A stretch of 64,000 nt of DNA from Magnaporthiopsis rhizophila (Eukaryota > Ascomycota > Sordariomycetes > Magnaporthales > Magnaporthaceae), in NCBI GenBank assembly GCA_003049465.1, contig PYSS01000011.1, positions 248,001 through 312,000 on the forward strand, written 5' to 3'. The notes below the pieces were generated by a model. The model searched no databases and was not told where the DNA came from. It saw nothing but the letters and a program-made list of their open reading frames with translations. A program made the position numbers and the translations under genes. Positions 31,560 to 43,196 of the stretch are shown here, in pieces (positions within the stretch are counted from its first letter, which is position 1; every line of letters starts with the position of its first letter).

Positions 31560-32081
31560 GGGGTCCGACCGTGGCGCCTGCCGCTTGTTCCGGCCGGAAC
31601 GGGATGTAGAATTGTCTAGGTGCAAATGGCGTTGAGGTAGTTCGATTGATTCGAGTGCCGTTGCCATCGAGAGCGGCACGAATTTATTTGAGGTGTGGCT
31701 GGCACCAAGAAAAAATTGTGTAAATCAATCAGATCACATCATTTTAGCAACCACAACACCCACCCCGATTGCCAGCAGACAGTCCACTCATTTGGTACGG
31801 TGCATCCTTTACAAAATCGGTATGCTGAGGATGGCTTCATATTACCTATACTTCGGATGTTCATATTTTGCTTTGGAATATTGGAGGGGAAAGCCCTCGC
31901 TCACGAGATCTCATCCAAGTCTCTTGACATGCACACATCACTTTCAAAATCCGTAATGGATAGGCTTAATGGATACAGCGGAATAGCTTCGGTTGGTATT
32001 TCATACAATGATAGATGTACAAGCATTTGGGAGCGTGTCCCTGTCGCTGTCGAGTCCCTCGTCATGAACATGCCGTCTCGG
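31560..32081. other. Intergenic region between mtTrpRS and uS10m
   Basis: These 522 bp lie between tandem minus-strand genes: the mtTrpRS promoter and the uS10m 3' flank. The DNA is moderately AT-rich near 31700-31900. No gene is supported. Confidence 0.5.
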
Positions 32082-34523
32082 CTATCTCCCTCCTGCAATC
32101 CGCACTCTCTCCTTGACAAGGATATCGTTCACTTCCTTGGGGGTAGGAGCCAATGGTTTGGACTGTGCTAGGTGTGCCCACTTGGCGTCGAGAGCGTCGG
32201 AGGCAGCCTTGGCCGTCTCGTCCAGTTCCTTGCCAGCATCTGGAAGGCGAGAAACGCATTAGAGTCACTCCGTACAACAGCCCATGGGAAACCACAAGAA
32301 ATACAACTTACCCAGAGCGCCAAATTCCCACACGTTGGCCTTCATGCCAATGCCGGGGGTGGCGTGCTTCTGCAGGAACGAGAGCCAGATCTGGACGGTC
32401 TCCGGGTGGCCGTCCCGGATCTGGATCAGGCGACGCAGAGTGATGCGCTCATAGTTCTCCTGCGACTTCTTGAAGATGAAGTGCGACCGCGGCACGGTCC
32501 AGCGCTCAATGATCTTGGGCAGCGGCACAGGGCCGAAGGCGGGCAGGCCCAGGTAGTAGGCCGCCCGGAGGGCAAAGTCGCAGTAGAACTCGAGCGGCCG
32601 GGCGCTGTACGAGCGTAACTGCAGGTCGCATGACGGCACGCCGTATTCCACCTCCCGCCGGAGCGGCTGCAGCTGCAGAGCCTGCAAGCTGCGCGGGTAC
32701 CGCGGCATGTCGTCTTTCTTATCCGCCGACTCCGACTCCCTCTTCTCCGGCGCAGGCGCGGTCCTGTTGTTGGTCCTCATGAATCGAGGTATTGGTTAGC
32801 ACTATCGAGACGCCTATGAGACAGCGTCACACGGAGTAGGCTGTTTGCTCACGGTTTCCCATCTCGGCCGGTTGCAGCCTTGCTCTTGGCCTTGCTCTTG
32901 ACCGCCGCGGAAGGCTTTGAGGCTTCTGGGCCTGCACTTCCCTCAGTAGGCTTGCCCGCATCCGTTGCCTCGCTTGCCTTGGGCGCCTCTGGTGCCTGAG
33001 GGACCTCGCTCACTCGAAGAGTCTCGCTCGCTTGAGGGGCAGGAGTGGTGCCCGAGATTGCACTCGACTCGCCAGCTAGGCTGGCTTCCGGAACCTCGCT
33101 GGGTTTCGGGGCTACAGCAGCTTCCGACATCGTAACAGCTTCCGGGACAGCGCTGGAGTTCGAGGCTATGGTAGCTTCTGGCGCCGTGGCAACTTCCGGC
33201 GTTGTACTAGCCTGCGGGACCTCGCTGGATTTCGGGGGCACAACATCTTCCGGCACCGTAGCAGCGTCCTGGATGTCATCGGATTTCGGGGCCATAGCAG
33301 TTACCGGCATCGTAGCGACTTCAGAAACCTTGCTAGGCTCTGACGCTACGACGGTCTCCGGCATTGTAGCAGCTTCCGGAGCCTCGCTGGCTGCGGAGAT
33401 CTCACTGGGTTTCGGGGCCACGGCAGCTTCTGGCGTCGTAACAACTTCCGGCATCATAGCGGCTTCTGGAGTCGCGTCGGTCTCTGGAGCCGCAGGCGTT
33501 TCTGGAGTCGTCGCTTGCGGGATCGCGGCGGCTTCCAGGGTCTCGTTGGACTTCGGGGGCACAGCAGCTTCCGAAGTTGCGTCGGCCTCTGGAGGCGCGG
33601 GTGCTTTTGGAGTCGTCGCGGCTTCCGGCATCGTAGAAGCTTCCGGGATCTCATTGGATTCCGGGGCTACGGGAACTTCTGGTGTCGTGGCAGCTTCTGG
33701 CGTCGCGGCAGCTTCCGTGATGGCAGCAGCTTCAGGAATCGTAGCAACTTTCGGAATCGTGGGAGCTGCTGGGATCTCGTTGGGTGTCGGGACTGCGGCG
33801 GCGTCCGGCATTATAGCAGGTTGCGGCATGGCAGCAGCTTCAGAAATCGTAGCAGCGTCAGGAATCTCGTTGGATGTTGGGGCTGCAGCAGCTTCCGGCA
33901 TCGCCCCCGAAATCACGCCCGCCTTAGGAGCTACATGTGCTTCTGGAGTTGCCGTCGCTTCGGGGTTCGTCGCGGCTTCGGTTATCGCGGCGACATCGGG
34001 GGTAATAGTTGCGCTGGGAGTCGCTGCATCTCCTGGAACTGCGATCGTCCCCGGAGCCGCAGAACGTTCCTGGACCGCAGGAACGTCTGGGGTCACAGTG
34101 GCGCTGGGACTCACAGCGGCTTCCGGAGCCGCAGTGGCCTGCGGGTTCACGGCGGGATCCGGAGTCGCACTGGCCTCGGGAGCTGGAGTAGGTTTCGGGG
34201 TCGCGGCGGCTTCTGGAGTCGCGGGGGCTTTCGGCGGGGGGTTGCTGGGGCTGCGGCGGAGTTCTTAGCAGGCTGTCGTGACAGTTCGCCTGGCCCAGAA
34301 GGTCCCTTGGAGCAACATACCCTGAGCTCTCATGGCGGATTTGGTGTTGCGACTGTATCCAAGGGCGCGGGACGGCCGCAAAGGCTGGGGCCTGGGATCG
34401 AATATGTCCTCCTCGGTCAGTTCGTGCGCTGCGGGCATTGCTAAAGGTACCAGGTGGGAAATTCAATACCATTCGCCCCTGCAGCAGACGCCGCGTCGGT
34501 CGCAGTAATGACACCCTTCTCAT
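32082..34523 (-). CDS. RSM10: Mitochondrial ribosomal protein uS10m with a huge repetitive N-terminal region
   Basis: Minus-strand exons are 34523-34321, 34250-32853, 32775-32312 and 32239-32082 (740 aa, all phases consistent). Exon 1 is a presequence (MRRVSLLRPTRRLLQGRMV ... RHESSG). Exon 2 is about 465 residues of Ala/Pro/Glu/Thr/Ser repeats such as APKPSEVPEA and TTPEAAVAPKPSE. Exon 3 carries the uS10 core (LRREVEYGVPSCDLQLRSY, EFYCDFALRAAYYLGLPA, ERWTVPRSHFIFKKSQENYERITLRRLIQI). The intron joining repeat to core has a GTGAGC donor and a perfect TGCTAAC branch site, supporting one gene rather than two. uS10m is a 37S mitoribosome protein. A separate gene starting at ATG 32780 would lack a presequence. 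Conditional on splicing, the repeat lies in the mature or processed protein. Confidence 0.85.
32990..34250 (-). repeat. Degenerate tandem repeat coding for Ala/Pro/Glu-rich units
   Basis: This region encodes successive degenerate units of about 18 residues, with 24-residue variants. Anchors such as SEVPEA, SNEIPEA, TMPEAA and APKPSE recur through most of exon 2 of the uS10m gene. The repeat diverges toward both ends. Confidence 0.85.
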
Positions 34524-35211
34524 GCTTGCATCATGTCTTGGTGGTCCTCGGTGCTCCTTTCGGGAAGGGCCTTTACTTCGTGGTCTCAACTTTTTAGTGC
34601 AGCCGGCCAATTGACCATGGTGGATGGCGGGTTGGCCCGCCTGGCACCCCCCCCCCTAGATGAACTTCCCTGCGCCTTATCGATAAGCACCAACAGGCTG
34701 AACTCGCCCCGATGGATTGCATTCCGCCTTCATAGACAACACCACAAGTCAACTCAAAATTTGAGTAGGTATATGGGCGTGCAAAGCTTCGGTTTATATA
34801 CTGAGTTGATAAATTTCTTCATTGAGTTGGCTTGTGCAGCGACTTTAGTCGAAGCAAACCCTTATAAGCCGTCTCTGAGACGTATTGGGATGCCATCCCC
34901 AGCCCACCGCGCTCCTTTCTCACGGCATGAATGGGCTTGCCCAGAGTCTTGCGCACAGCTCACTGGTCCAGAAGCCGCTTCCTGGACGTGCTGCTCTGTA
35001 GCATGACCTTTGTGAATCGTCCGGGGACAACGCTGGTAGAGATGTGCGGCTCGAGTGTTTGAGCACCATCAGGCATCCTCGACACGTGCGCTGATTCTTC
35101 CCTAATGTGTGCCGCTGGTACACATTACCTGGTGACTTCTCCCGGCGCTTCCCAGGGAAGGATGGAACCAAAAATCATCAAGAATGGACACTTCAGTCCA
35201 TAGTGCTGAGC
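34524..35211. other. Intergenic region between uS10m and FCF2
   Basis: The 688 bp are the uS10m promoter and the FCF2 3' flank. They contain a C(9) run near 34648. No gene is supported. Confidence 0.5.
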
Positions 35212-36074
35212 TCAGCGCTTCTTGTACCGCTGGGCCATGAGTTTTTTATAATGGCCCTTCCTGCCGCTCATCTTCTTTGTCTGGATCTCGTTGTACTTCG
35301 TCTTGAACTTGGCAACAGCATCACTAGAAGCAAGAACCTCTTCAGCAAGTGTCCGCTTCCTCTCCTTGCGGGTCAGGCGGTTGCTGTGGAACTCGGTCGC
35401 TCCTTCGATCAGCGTCCCGACCTGCGAGAAGGTCGGGACCAGGTTGGTGCGCGTGTCCTTCTTGAAGAACTGCTTCGGGTTGAGCACGTTCCTCATGCGA
35501 AGGAGCTTCAGGTCGCGGAGCAACTCTGGAGTGACATTGGTTCTGGGCATGTTGAACCACTCGGCTCCAGCATCGTCCTGGTTTTTCCCCTGTTTGATTT
35601 GTATGTCAAATCAGTATGGGCTCCTGTTCTTCCTGCAATGGCTCGAGGAACAAAAGAGGCGATAATCCGGTGGGAATCAGAGTAACTATGAACAAAAGAT
35701 AATCATTATGGTACAGGAGAGTCTCCCATGACGGGATATCTCGCTGCGTCATATGAGATGGGATAGGTTTTCATCAGGCGAGGAGGAATGATGAGCAGCA
35801 GCGTGTTGCGCGATGCGCACGTGGTGACCGGACGTACCTTTTTCTTCTGTGCAGCTGGCTGAGGGATGCGGACACACAACTCATCCTTCTTCGGGGCTTC
35901 CGTCACCTGTTTCAGCCGGGGCGCCAATGCCTTGTTGGCCTTAGCAAGACTGGCCTGCTTCGAGGCCACGACAGCCACCTGCGTTGAATCCCGACCAGCA
36001 AGCCTCTTTTCTGCGTCGGCGAGGAGGCCCTCAATCCAGTCATCCTCCGACAGCCCTACTTCCCCTGCTGCCAT
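35212..36074 (-). CDS. FCF2: rRNA-processing protein FCF2
   Basis: Exons are 36074-35838 and 35589-35212 (204 aa) with a 248-bp intron. The Fcf2 domain is in exon 2: AGAEWFNMPRTNVTPELLRDLKLLRMRNVLNPKQFFKKD, in which the WFNMP...LTPEL pattern and the basic RKERKRTLAEEVLA segment are diagnostic, ending in a Lys/Arg-rich tail (GHYKKLMAQRYKKR). Exon 1 encodes MAAGEVGLSEDDWIEGLLADAEKRLAG, an acidic/coiled N-terminal part. In yeast Fcf2 is a nucleolar factor needed for early cleavages of pre-rRNA (sites A0-A2). It is tandem with uS10m and divergent from HAP5. Confidence 0.92.
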
Positions 36075-37391
36075 CGTGTCGTCGGAGGGAAGGAACCGGT
36101 TGTGGGCTTGACGAGACCGGTAAGAGCGCTTGGAGGGGGGTGTAGGCGAAGAAGAAAAGGTCCCGAGGATTTTTTTCTTCTTTTTGACAACGCAATGGGC
36201 CATGAAAAAAAGTTCAAGGCGAGTCCGCCCCGCAAAGCATGGACCATCAGCTGTGCAGGGGTGGGCCGGTGCAGGTGGCCGCTCTAGCTCCACGTGAGAC
36301 GACAAGCCACAAGTGCGGTCTGCAAAGCGGCTGCGCTGTTTTAGCCTGAGGCAGCCACAATGAGGTCATTTTGAGGCTGGGAGTGAGTGAGATAAGGCGG
36401 GCGTGACAGTTGGCAGTTGGGCTGGCTCCAGCTGAGCCACAGAGTGATTCTTGAGGGTTTCCGACTGATGCCCAACCATTTTCATACATCTCTGGCTGAC
36501 CGCTTTCTCGCCTTCGTGGAGGTAGATCTCTTTATTCCTGATGCAACATTGCAACTCGTCGAGGCCTGATACTCGGTGGCAATAGCAGCGACCAGTTTGG
36601 GAACGGGATCCAAAAAAAAAAAGTCGCCGCCTGTGCTTTGGACAAACCCACGCCTTTGATACGCCCAATTTCCCGGACAGAAGGTTTGCCCGGTAAGTCC
36701 AGTCAGCAGGGCGCGTGCGAAGAAAAAAAAAAAAAAAGGCCGCCCGCCCGTTTGCCCTCCTCGCTGCCCACCCCTCCCTCCCCAAGCCAGTCATTGCGGC
36801 CCTTTGTCCCTAATCGCTCGAGCTGAGTGGCTCCAGCACTCGATAAAAAATACCATCCCTTTTAAACTCCACCTATTCGCTGCCTCTGGTTGCGCCGCCA
36901 GCCAATCAACACGCCCAATCACTCGATTTATTTCGTCCGAAAAGGCAAGCCGGGGAGAAACTGGAGTTGTCCCCGAGCCGTTGGCGCTCCCCAAAGTAAA
37001 GAAATGCCGAAGGACCCCTGGCCGGACGGGGAGAGGAGGCAGGAGAGGCTGGGGCAGGCGATGCAGCAAAGGAAAAAAGAAGCAAAGGCTGCTGCGAGGA
37101 GGAAATCGACCACATTGCGCTGACAGATTCGCTGGGGGTGTGTCTTCGGGGCACGTCTCCTAGGCCACCTCGTGCAGAGCAGAAGCCTTTCGTCTCTTTT
37201 GATTTGCTGGCGTGCTGGCCTCGAGTTCCAGGTTTATACGCGACCTGGGGTCTACACAATACTACAAAGTGCGCCCGTGCCGTCGTCACCACACTCGGGC
37301 CCTCTTGCCGGCGCACACCACCACGACAAGCTCTGAGCCTCTAGCAGCCCGAGCTGCTCCATCTTGCCATCCCGCCACTGCCCAAGCAGCA

Positions 37392-37422
<31 letters not shown>

Positions 37423-37424
37423 TC
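36075..37424. other. 1.35 kb divergent promoter region (FCF2 / HAP5)
   Basis: The region has short oligo-A runs near 36610 and 36722 and a CAG-rich stretch just before the HAP5 start (37385-37422) that continues into the 5' leader. No gene, RNA or mobile element is recognised. Confidence 0.5.
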
Positions 37425-37547
37425 ATGGACCCCCACGACCCGACATCTTCGCAGGCCCAGCACAGCCGCCAGCAAGGGGCGCCGGCCTACGACTTGAGCA
37501 AAGGCGGCCACTACGGTATGTAAATCCTGCCGAGACAATGTAGACAA

Positions 37548-37586
<39 letters not shown>

Positions 37587-38745
37587 CGTTCTTTCGTCGC
37601 CATACTTGTATTTAATTTTTCTGCTCCTTTTTCACTGTCTCCTCTCTCTCCACATATTGCCTCTCTGTTCACACCCACACCACATCGACCAAGAAATGCT
37701 GACTGATAGCCAACTCCCAACCATGCAGGCGCAAGCGCCGCGGTTCGTTACACCCCGTTGCACCGCGTGTTACTCGGATGCATGCTGTCTACCGCGCTCC
37801 GCAAGCTTGCCGTAAATACTAATATAGCTAGGTTCATCATAGCTGTCGCAACAAGGCTATGCACCTTCCGAGCTCTACACGGGGCCGTGGGCGAATGTTT
37901 GTGTCTTGTTTCTTTTTCTCCTCCTCGTCGCCATGCCGTGCATGCAACTAAGCACTGATTTTCTCCCCTCCAAAAGGTCCACCAAGGCCTTACGGGCCAG
38001 TACAAGGACATCCTCACAACGTACTGGCAGCAGACCATCAACCACCTCGAAAGTGACACTCACGACTACAAGCTCCACCAGCTGCCGCTCGCCCGGATAA
38101 AGAAGGTCATGAAGGCCGACCCAGAAGTTAAGATGATCTCGGCCGAGGCTCCCATCCTCTTCGCCAAGGGCTGTGACATATTCATTACCGAGCTCACCAT
38201 GCGCGCCTGGATCCACGCCGAGGAGAACAAGCGCCGCACCCTGCAGCGCTCCGACATCGCCTCCGCCCTGGCCAAGTCCGACATGTTCGACTTCCTCATC
38301 GACATCGTCCCGCGCGAGGAGGCCGCCAACCACACCAAGCGCGCCGCCGCGGGGCAAGCCGCATCCGCCGCCGCCGCCACCGGCCAGTCGCAGATGCCCG
38401 GCCACGGCGGCGGCGGCGGCGGCGTCTCGGCCCAGAACCACGCGCAGCAGCAGCACATGGGCACCACCGAGTACGGGCTCCCCGCCCACGGCATGGGCGA
38501 GACGGACTACCGCCAGCCCCAGAACATGTACCCTGGGCAGGTCCCCGCCGGCGCCCCCGCCGCCTACGGCCAGCCGCAACAGTCCTTGTACGATGTGGAC
38601 CCGACCATGTACCAAAACGCCTACATGCAGCCGCAACAGGTGAGTCTTCAACCCCTTGACCTGGTCGTCTTCTTTCTCTTCCTTCGTTTCTGACCATGGC
38701 GCGTACCTCACCTAAACCTAACCACCCAAACGGCAGAGCGCTTGA
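37425..38745 (+). CDS. HAP5: HAP5 / NF-YC subunit of the CCAAT-binding complex
   Basis: Exons are 37425-37515, 37729-37811 (tentative), 37977-38639 and 38737-38745 (281 aa). Exon 3 holds the HAP5-specific lead and histone fold: [16 protein letters not shown], then [61 protein letters not shown] and [11 protein letters not shown]. With HAP2 and HAP3 it binds CCAAT boxes and, with HapX-type partners in fungi, controls iron and respiratory genes. The C-terminus is Gln/Gly/Tyr/Pro-rich. The last exon is only 9 nt (Ser-Ala-stop). Exon 2 borders are uncertain because the family N-terminus is variable; a GTAAAT donor at 37812 keeps phase. Intron 1 contains 37 consecutive T. Confidence 0.9.
37550..37586 (+). 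repeat. Homopolymer T(37) tract in HAP5 intron 1
   Basis: A pure run of 37 T lies on the sense strand, about 35 nt after the 5' splice site and 140 nt before the acceptor. Confidence 0.95.
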
Positions 38746-39381
38746 TTACCACATTCCCTGTGCAGGCTAAGTGCCCTATGCAGGCACTGCCTATTCGTGC
38801 GACATCGACAGAAGCCACGGCTGGTCCTCTCGTGGCGAAATACTTCTTTTTCTTATTTTCTGTGGGAGGGTCCTTTGTGTGTGCTAGTTATAGGGCCACA
38901 GGCTAGTAACCTAGGTTTCTACATACTTAGCGTCTTTTAAGAGGATAAGAGAGGAGCTATGGGCGACGTTGTCCATTTTTTAGTGCAAATGGTTGGCTTT
39001 TTTCGGCGCAACATGGCCTTTTTTGGGTTCGAGTCCGAGCGCGGTCCGTCCCGTTCGCTACAGCATGGATTATGACGAGGGATAGCACATAGGTATACTT
39101 GCGAGCAAATGAAATTCATGAATTAGTCTCTGATATCGTATAGCGTATTTCTCCCTCGGGCATAAATCCTTTGAACTCCCCATGCCATGGCCTGTTTCCT
39201 GGAGGCGCCGAGTGGTGCAAGTTCGCTCAGCTGAATCCAAAGCGGGAGGAGAAACCGGCCAGTGCGGGCGTTCCCCTTGATGTGCTCTCGACCGTACTGG
39301 AAAGTCTAGGCCAAATGTTAATACCGCAGCCTTTTATTCCTCCGTTCCTCGACAAAGAACCAAGGCTGGACAGGGCAGCAC
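38746..39381. other. Convergent 3' region (HAP5 / SEC15)
   Basis: 636 bp between converging genes. It holds one ACCTAGGT palindrome (38909-38916) and a GGGTTCGAGTCC string that resembles a tRNA B box but has no cloverleaf around it. No gene is called. Confidence 0.5.
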
Positions 39382-42057
39382 TTACTTTTCCAGCAGGATC
39401 GGTCCATTCAGGGCGTTGACGAGAGGATACTTCTTATTCCGCACAGCGGTCTCGAAGAACTCGTCGCTGTTGCCCGACTTCATCAGGTCGACGGTCTGTT
39501 GGAGCTCGTCGAGCGTTTGCCTAAGCATGAAGGAATTCTCCAGGCTGTCCACAAACTCTGTGAGGTATCGCACATCCGTCTCCATGGCCTGGACGCCGTT
39601 CGGGTTGATGCGCTTCACCTCGGGTGCTAGGGGCAGGGACTTTGATGAAGCCGAACGACAGATCAGCACACCCAACTTCTTTCCTCTCATGACTTTGGCT
39701 AACAGACTGACTCACCAGTATCTTTTCTACTGCATGACTGAGCGCGTCGAAGTAGATAAGCTCCTTGATTTCTCGGGGAAGACCCAGCAAGGTTGAGCTC
39801 ATGATGTTGGACAAATATCGAGTGAGGGTCTGGATGAAGTTGCTGGGCTCGAGTTGGGGCGTGGTAGCCGTCCTAGATTGGGGTCAGTAAGCACTCCCCC
39901 TGAAGAGCCCTCTTTCTCCCCTCCCGCCAGACAACTTACCATTCGTACTCGGCGGTGTCGACAAGGTCATCAATCTTGGAATTGACAAGCTCGAAGATAC
40001 GCTTCTCCGCCGTCTTCTTGTTGCTTCGGAACTGTTCCGTGGCGCTGAGCGAGACCGGCCCGCCCGCAGATGTCGAGGAACGCGCTCTGATCAACAGCTG
40101 CTCGAGTTCTTGGCAGGCTGTCTCAAAGTGCTCCAGATTGATAAGGATCTGCACAATCTGGCCGAGGTACTGCGAATTCAGTCTCTCCACCAACGACTGG
40201 CAGACCTTCTCCATGAGGAGCGAGTCCAGGGACTGCAGTAATCAATCAGCGAATCAGTAAGGCTTACACACCAAGCATAAAGCCGTCTAGTTTCGGGAGG
40301 CACATACCTTTCTGAGTGTCTCATCGATGACGTTGGGGTGTTGGAAGTGGTCATCAGAGAAAAAGTAGAATTGGTTGAGGAAGTTCCGGATGTCTATGCA
40401 GCAAAGCGGATACATCTGAGAGAATGGGAGGACGCAGGGGAAGCTGAAAACGCGAACCAAGACCGTTAGCAACTATAACCGTTCCCTAGGCCAAGGAAAG
40501 TTTTTTTTTACTACTTGCCTCATCTCCTCAGCGGGCTTTTCAGGAGTGAACCAGCTGACATTAACAACCTTCTCGTATTCTTCCACATTGTTGATTGCCA
40601 TGGGCATATAATCATCTGTGGACACAATCTAGGACCGGTCCTGATTAGCTGTGATGTGGTAATCCTGGTAGGAACCAAGACACTCACTTCCTGGAAGTCA
40701 TCACTAAAGCGGCGCTTAAGGAGTTCGGCATAGTTGTCAAACAGAGTCAAGAGGAAGTTGTCAAGCATGGAGACCGAGTATCCCAAGCCCTCCATGGTCT
40801 GGATAAAGAGCGATATCCGGACTTTCATGTTGAGCAGGACCTCGGCATTCGTCACGTCCTTCAGCGCCTTTGTTGTGACGGTCACTGCAGCCCGACACAT
40901 CGAGTCCCACAGCTCGTCAACGTCGGCCGAGGTGCGTAGCTGTGGCGCTCGCTGCACCGTTGCCTTCTCGATGATGGCGAAGCCGGCGATGCCCTCGAGA
41001 AGGGCACTGAGTGTGGGTTCCTCCTCGCTCTCGAGATTAACGCGGCTCGGAAGCAAGAGGTCTTTTTGCTGCCTCCGCGTCGCCGCGTAGTCGGACCGGA
41101 ACCTCTCGATTTGAGCCAGGGCGTCATGGATGTGGAGCGCCTCGAATAGGGGGGTGAAGTCGACCTGCAGCTCCTCATTGTCCAGCACGTCGAACTCCTC
41201 GGACTCGTCAAAGACCAACTCAATGGCCGAGTTGAGCTTGAAGCGGCTCAGGTAGGCGCTCCTCTCGATGCGCTCGCGATGGCGCTCCCGGCGCATCTCT
41301 GTGTGCCACATGGCGACCTCACCGAGGTACGGTGATGTTTCCCTGATGCGGAACAACCATGTGTTCAGGTCGGTCATGACGGCGTCCGAGATTGCCTTTT
41401 GCGATGCCGGGATGGACTTTTGTATCAGGTCGGCCAGCTTGTGCTGTGTTGCGTACTTGTTCTGGATGGTCGGGATGAGGTGCTCGTTCTGCAGGTCGTC
41501 GAGCGACTTCAGGGCGGCGTAGTACTTCTTCTTCCGGATCAGCTCGAGCGCATTGTTGACGGCGTGCAGGATCTTAAGAGACTCCTTGAGCACCTCGGTG
41601 GCGTCGGCAATGTTCTGGCGCACCGCCCTCGTATCGACCAGGCCCTGCTTTTGCTCTGCCAGCTTCTCGGTGCTCGCCTGGATCGACTGATTGAGCTCCA
41701 AGATTTCAGCAGTCAGAGCGACCGTGCCCTCGCGGACTTTCTCTAGCTGGTTGACAGAGCTCAGGAACTCCTCGTGCTTGGTCAGGCCGATAGTCTCGAT
41801 ATCCGCCTCGCGTTCTTCGGCGTACTGTGAAAAGCTCTGAACGAGCGAGTTCATGCGCCCGCTCAGGGAGGCATCTTTAAGCACCGGAATGAGCTCGTCG
41901 AGAAAGTCGGCATCGGACGAAGAGAGAATTATCTCGACGTTGCCTAGGTTAGCCAGCGCAAGTGCTGAGGACAAGTGACGATGTCCGTTCGCTGCTATAT
42001 TCGTACCTGTGGTACGGCCGAGCTGTAGTCGTCGTAGGTTTGCTGTTTGCGTCCCAT
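39382..42057 (-). CDS. SEC15: Exocyst complex subunit SEC15
   Basis: Seven exons on the minus strand: 42057-42007, 41932-40688, 40628-40519, 40443-40308, 40232-39940, 39872-39716 and 39639-39382 (749 aa). The first gives MGRKQQTYDDYSSAVPQ joined to IILSSSDADFLDELIPVLKD, the family N-terminus. Coiled-coil and helical-bundle regions follow, then GYSVSMLDNFLLTLFDNYAELLKRRF, FSQMYPLCCIDIRNFLNQ, and the C-terminal helices ending NALNGPILLEK. SEC15 binds the Rab Sec4 and links secretory vesicles to the exocyst at hyphal tips. Intron 3 begins with GC rather than GT (AG|GCAAGT). Intron 1 has a GCTAAC branch site 15 nt before its AG. Confidence 0.94.
40444..40518 (-). other. GC-AG intron in SEC15
   Basis: The 75-nt intron starts GCAAGT after exon bases AG, the classic context of GC-AG introns, and ends TTTTCAG. 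A nearby GT (GTAGTA, four bases downstream) breaks the frame into FPCVLPFSQMYP, so the GC site is preferred. Confidence 0.8.
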
Positions 42058-43196
42058 TCTGATACGGCACTAGGCGTGCCGAAGAACAAAGGTTACGAGC
42101 CAGGTGGTGACTGGGGAGACGGACGGGCAATTCGGGGTGCGCCTGCGCGCCTCCTAGGTACGGGCCGATTCGGCGGGGTGGGTAGGCGGTGACCCGTAAC
42201 CGGGGCCGGTCTAGTCGGGATATCGGCGGGGACGATCTGTGTCGGCGCAAGTCGGCAGGGGAGGAGAGAGCGGACCAGGTTAATGCGGGAATCCAACTAC
42301 AGATGGACACCTATCGAAGAAAAACGAGGATAGGCATCGGGCCTCTCTAGAAACGGTATGCACAAGCTGTCGTCCTGCGTCGTTCGAAGAGTGGATGTCG
42401 TAGCCTGCGTCTCCAAAAGATCACTGTGGGTGTCGGATTCAAGGTCCCAAATGCACTGGGCACCAAATATGGTTAGCCTAATTGAGCCGCATTTTGGTCC
42501 ACTCCCCCAGGATATGGGACTCGGCTCCGCCACAGAAATCCGCCAGAGGGGTTTGGCGATTATAGAAGGGTATAACATAAATACATAGGTAGTAACTCCC
42601 GCGCATCGTAACATACCAAGTTAGCGATACCTGGCAGATACTTGGGCCTATAGTTGGACCCCAAGAGCTGCAGCAGTAGTGCGCTGATCGCGGAACCTTC
42701 TTCAAGCTTAAGCTTGGACCAGACGCTTTGTTGCAGTCTAGCCTACCACGCAACGAGGGCTATGGTATGGGCAGCATGAGGGTGACGGTGATGGCGCGAG
42801 GTTAATGAGACGGCGCGCGCCGCGGGCCGCCAAGATGAGGGCGGTACGTGTGCCGTCGGGTCTGGCCATCTGCAATGTGAGATACGGAGACAGCTGTATC
42901 TACGGTGTGAGACCCTCCCGCAGGGGAAGGTGGGGAGCTCCCCCGTCCGTGCTTTATCGGCAATCCACTGCTCGCCCGCCAGGCGCATTGGATTGAGATG
43001 GATCACATGCCCGCGACCGCCACCCGCCCATCAGCACCAATCCCCAGGGGCCTCTCATCACTGCGACCTTTCTCAACATCCTCAGCTTGGTTCACAACTT
43101 TTTGTTAACGAGCACTCTCCGAGCCTTGTAGTGAAGACTACCTAACTCATTGCGCTTCGCCTTCTACCAGCTCAAATCATTCCAGACTTCCCAGCT
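42058..43196. other. 1.14 kb divergent promoter region (SEC15 / prolidase)
   Basis: No ORF with coding character. One CCTAGG site lies at 42153-42158. The DNA becomes more AT-rich between 42300 and 42760. Nothing else is recognised. Confidence 0.5.

Noticed and set aside
32265..32780. uS10m as a short gene starting at ATG 32780
   Set aside because: It would lack a mitochondrial presequence; the ATG lies inside an intron with a clear branch site just upstream of the acceptor.
33045..34268. 407-codon Gly/Ala/Ser/Val-rich ORF on the + strand
   Set aside because: It is the antisense shadow of the uS10m repeat; the repeat period keeps several frames open. The minus strand has splice sites, a branch point and a conserved core.
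39025..39036. B-box-like GGGTTCGAGTCC after a T-run
   Set aside because: No A box at the right distance and no foldable cloverleaf.
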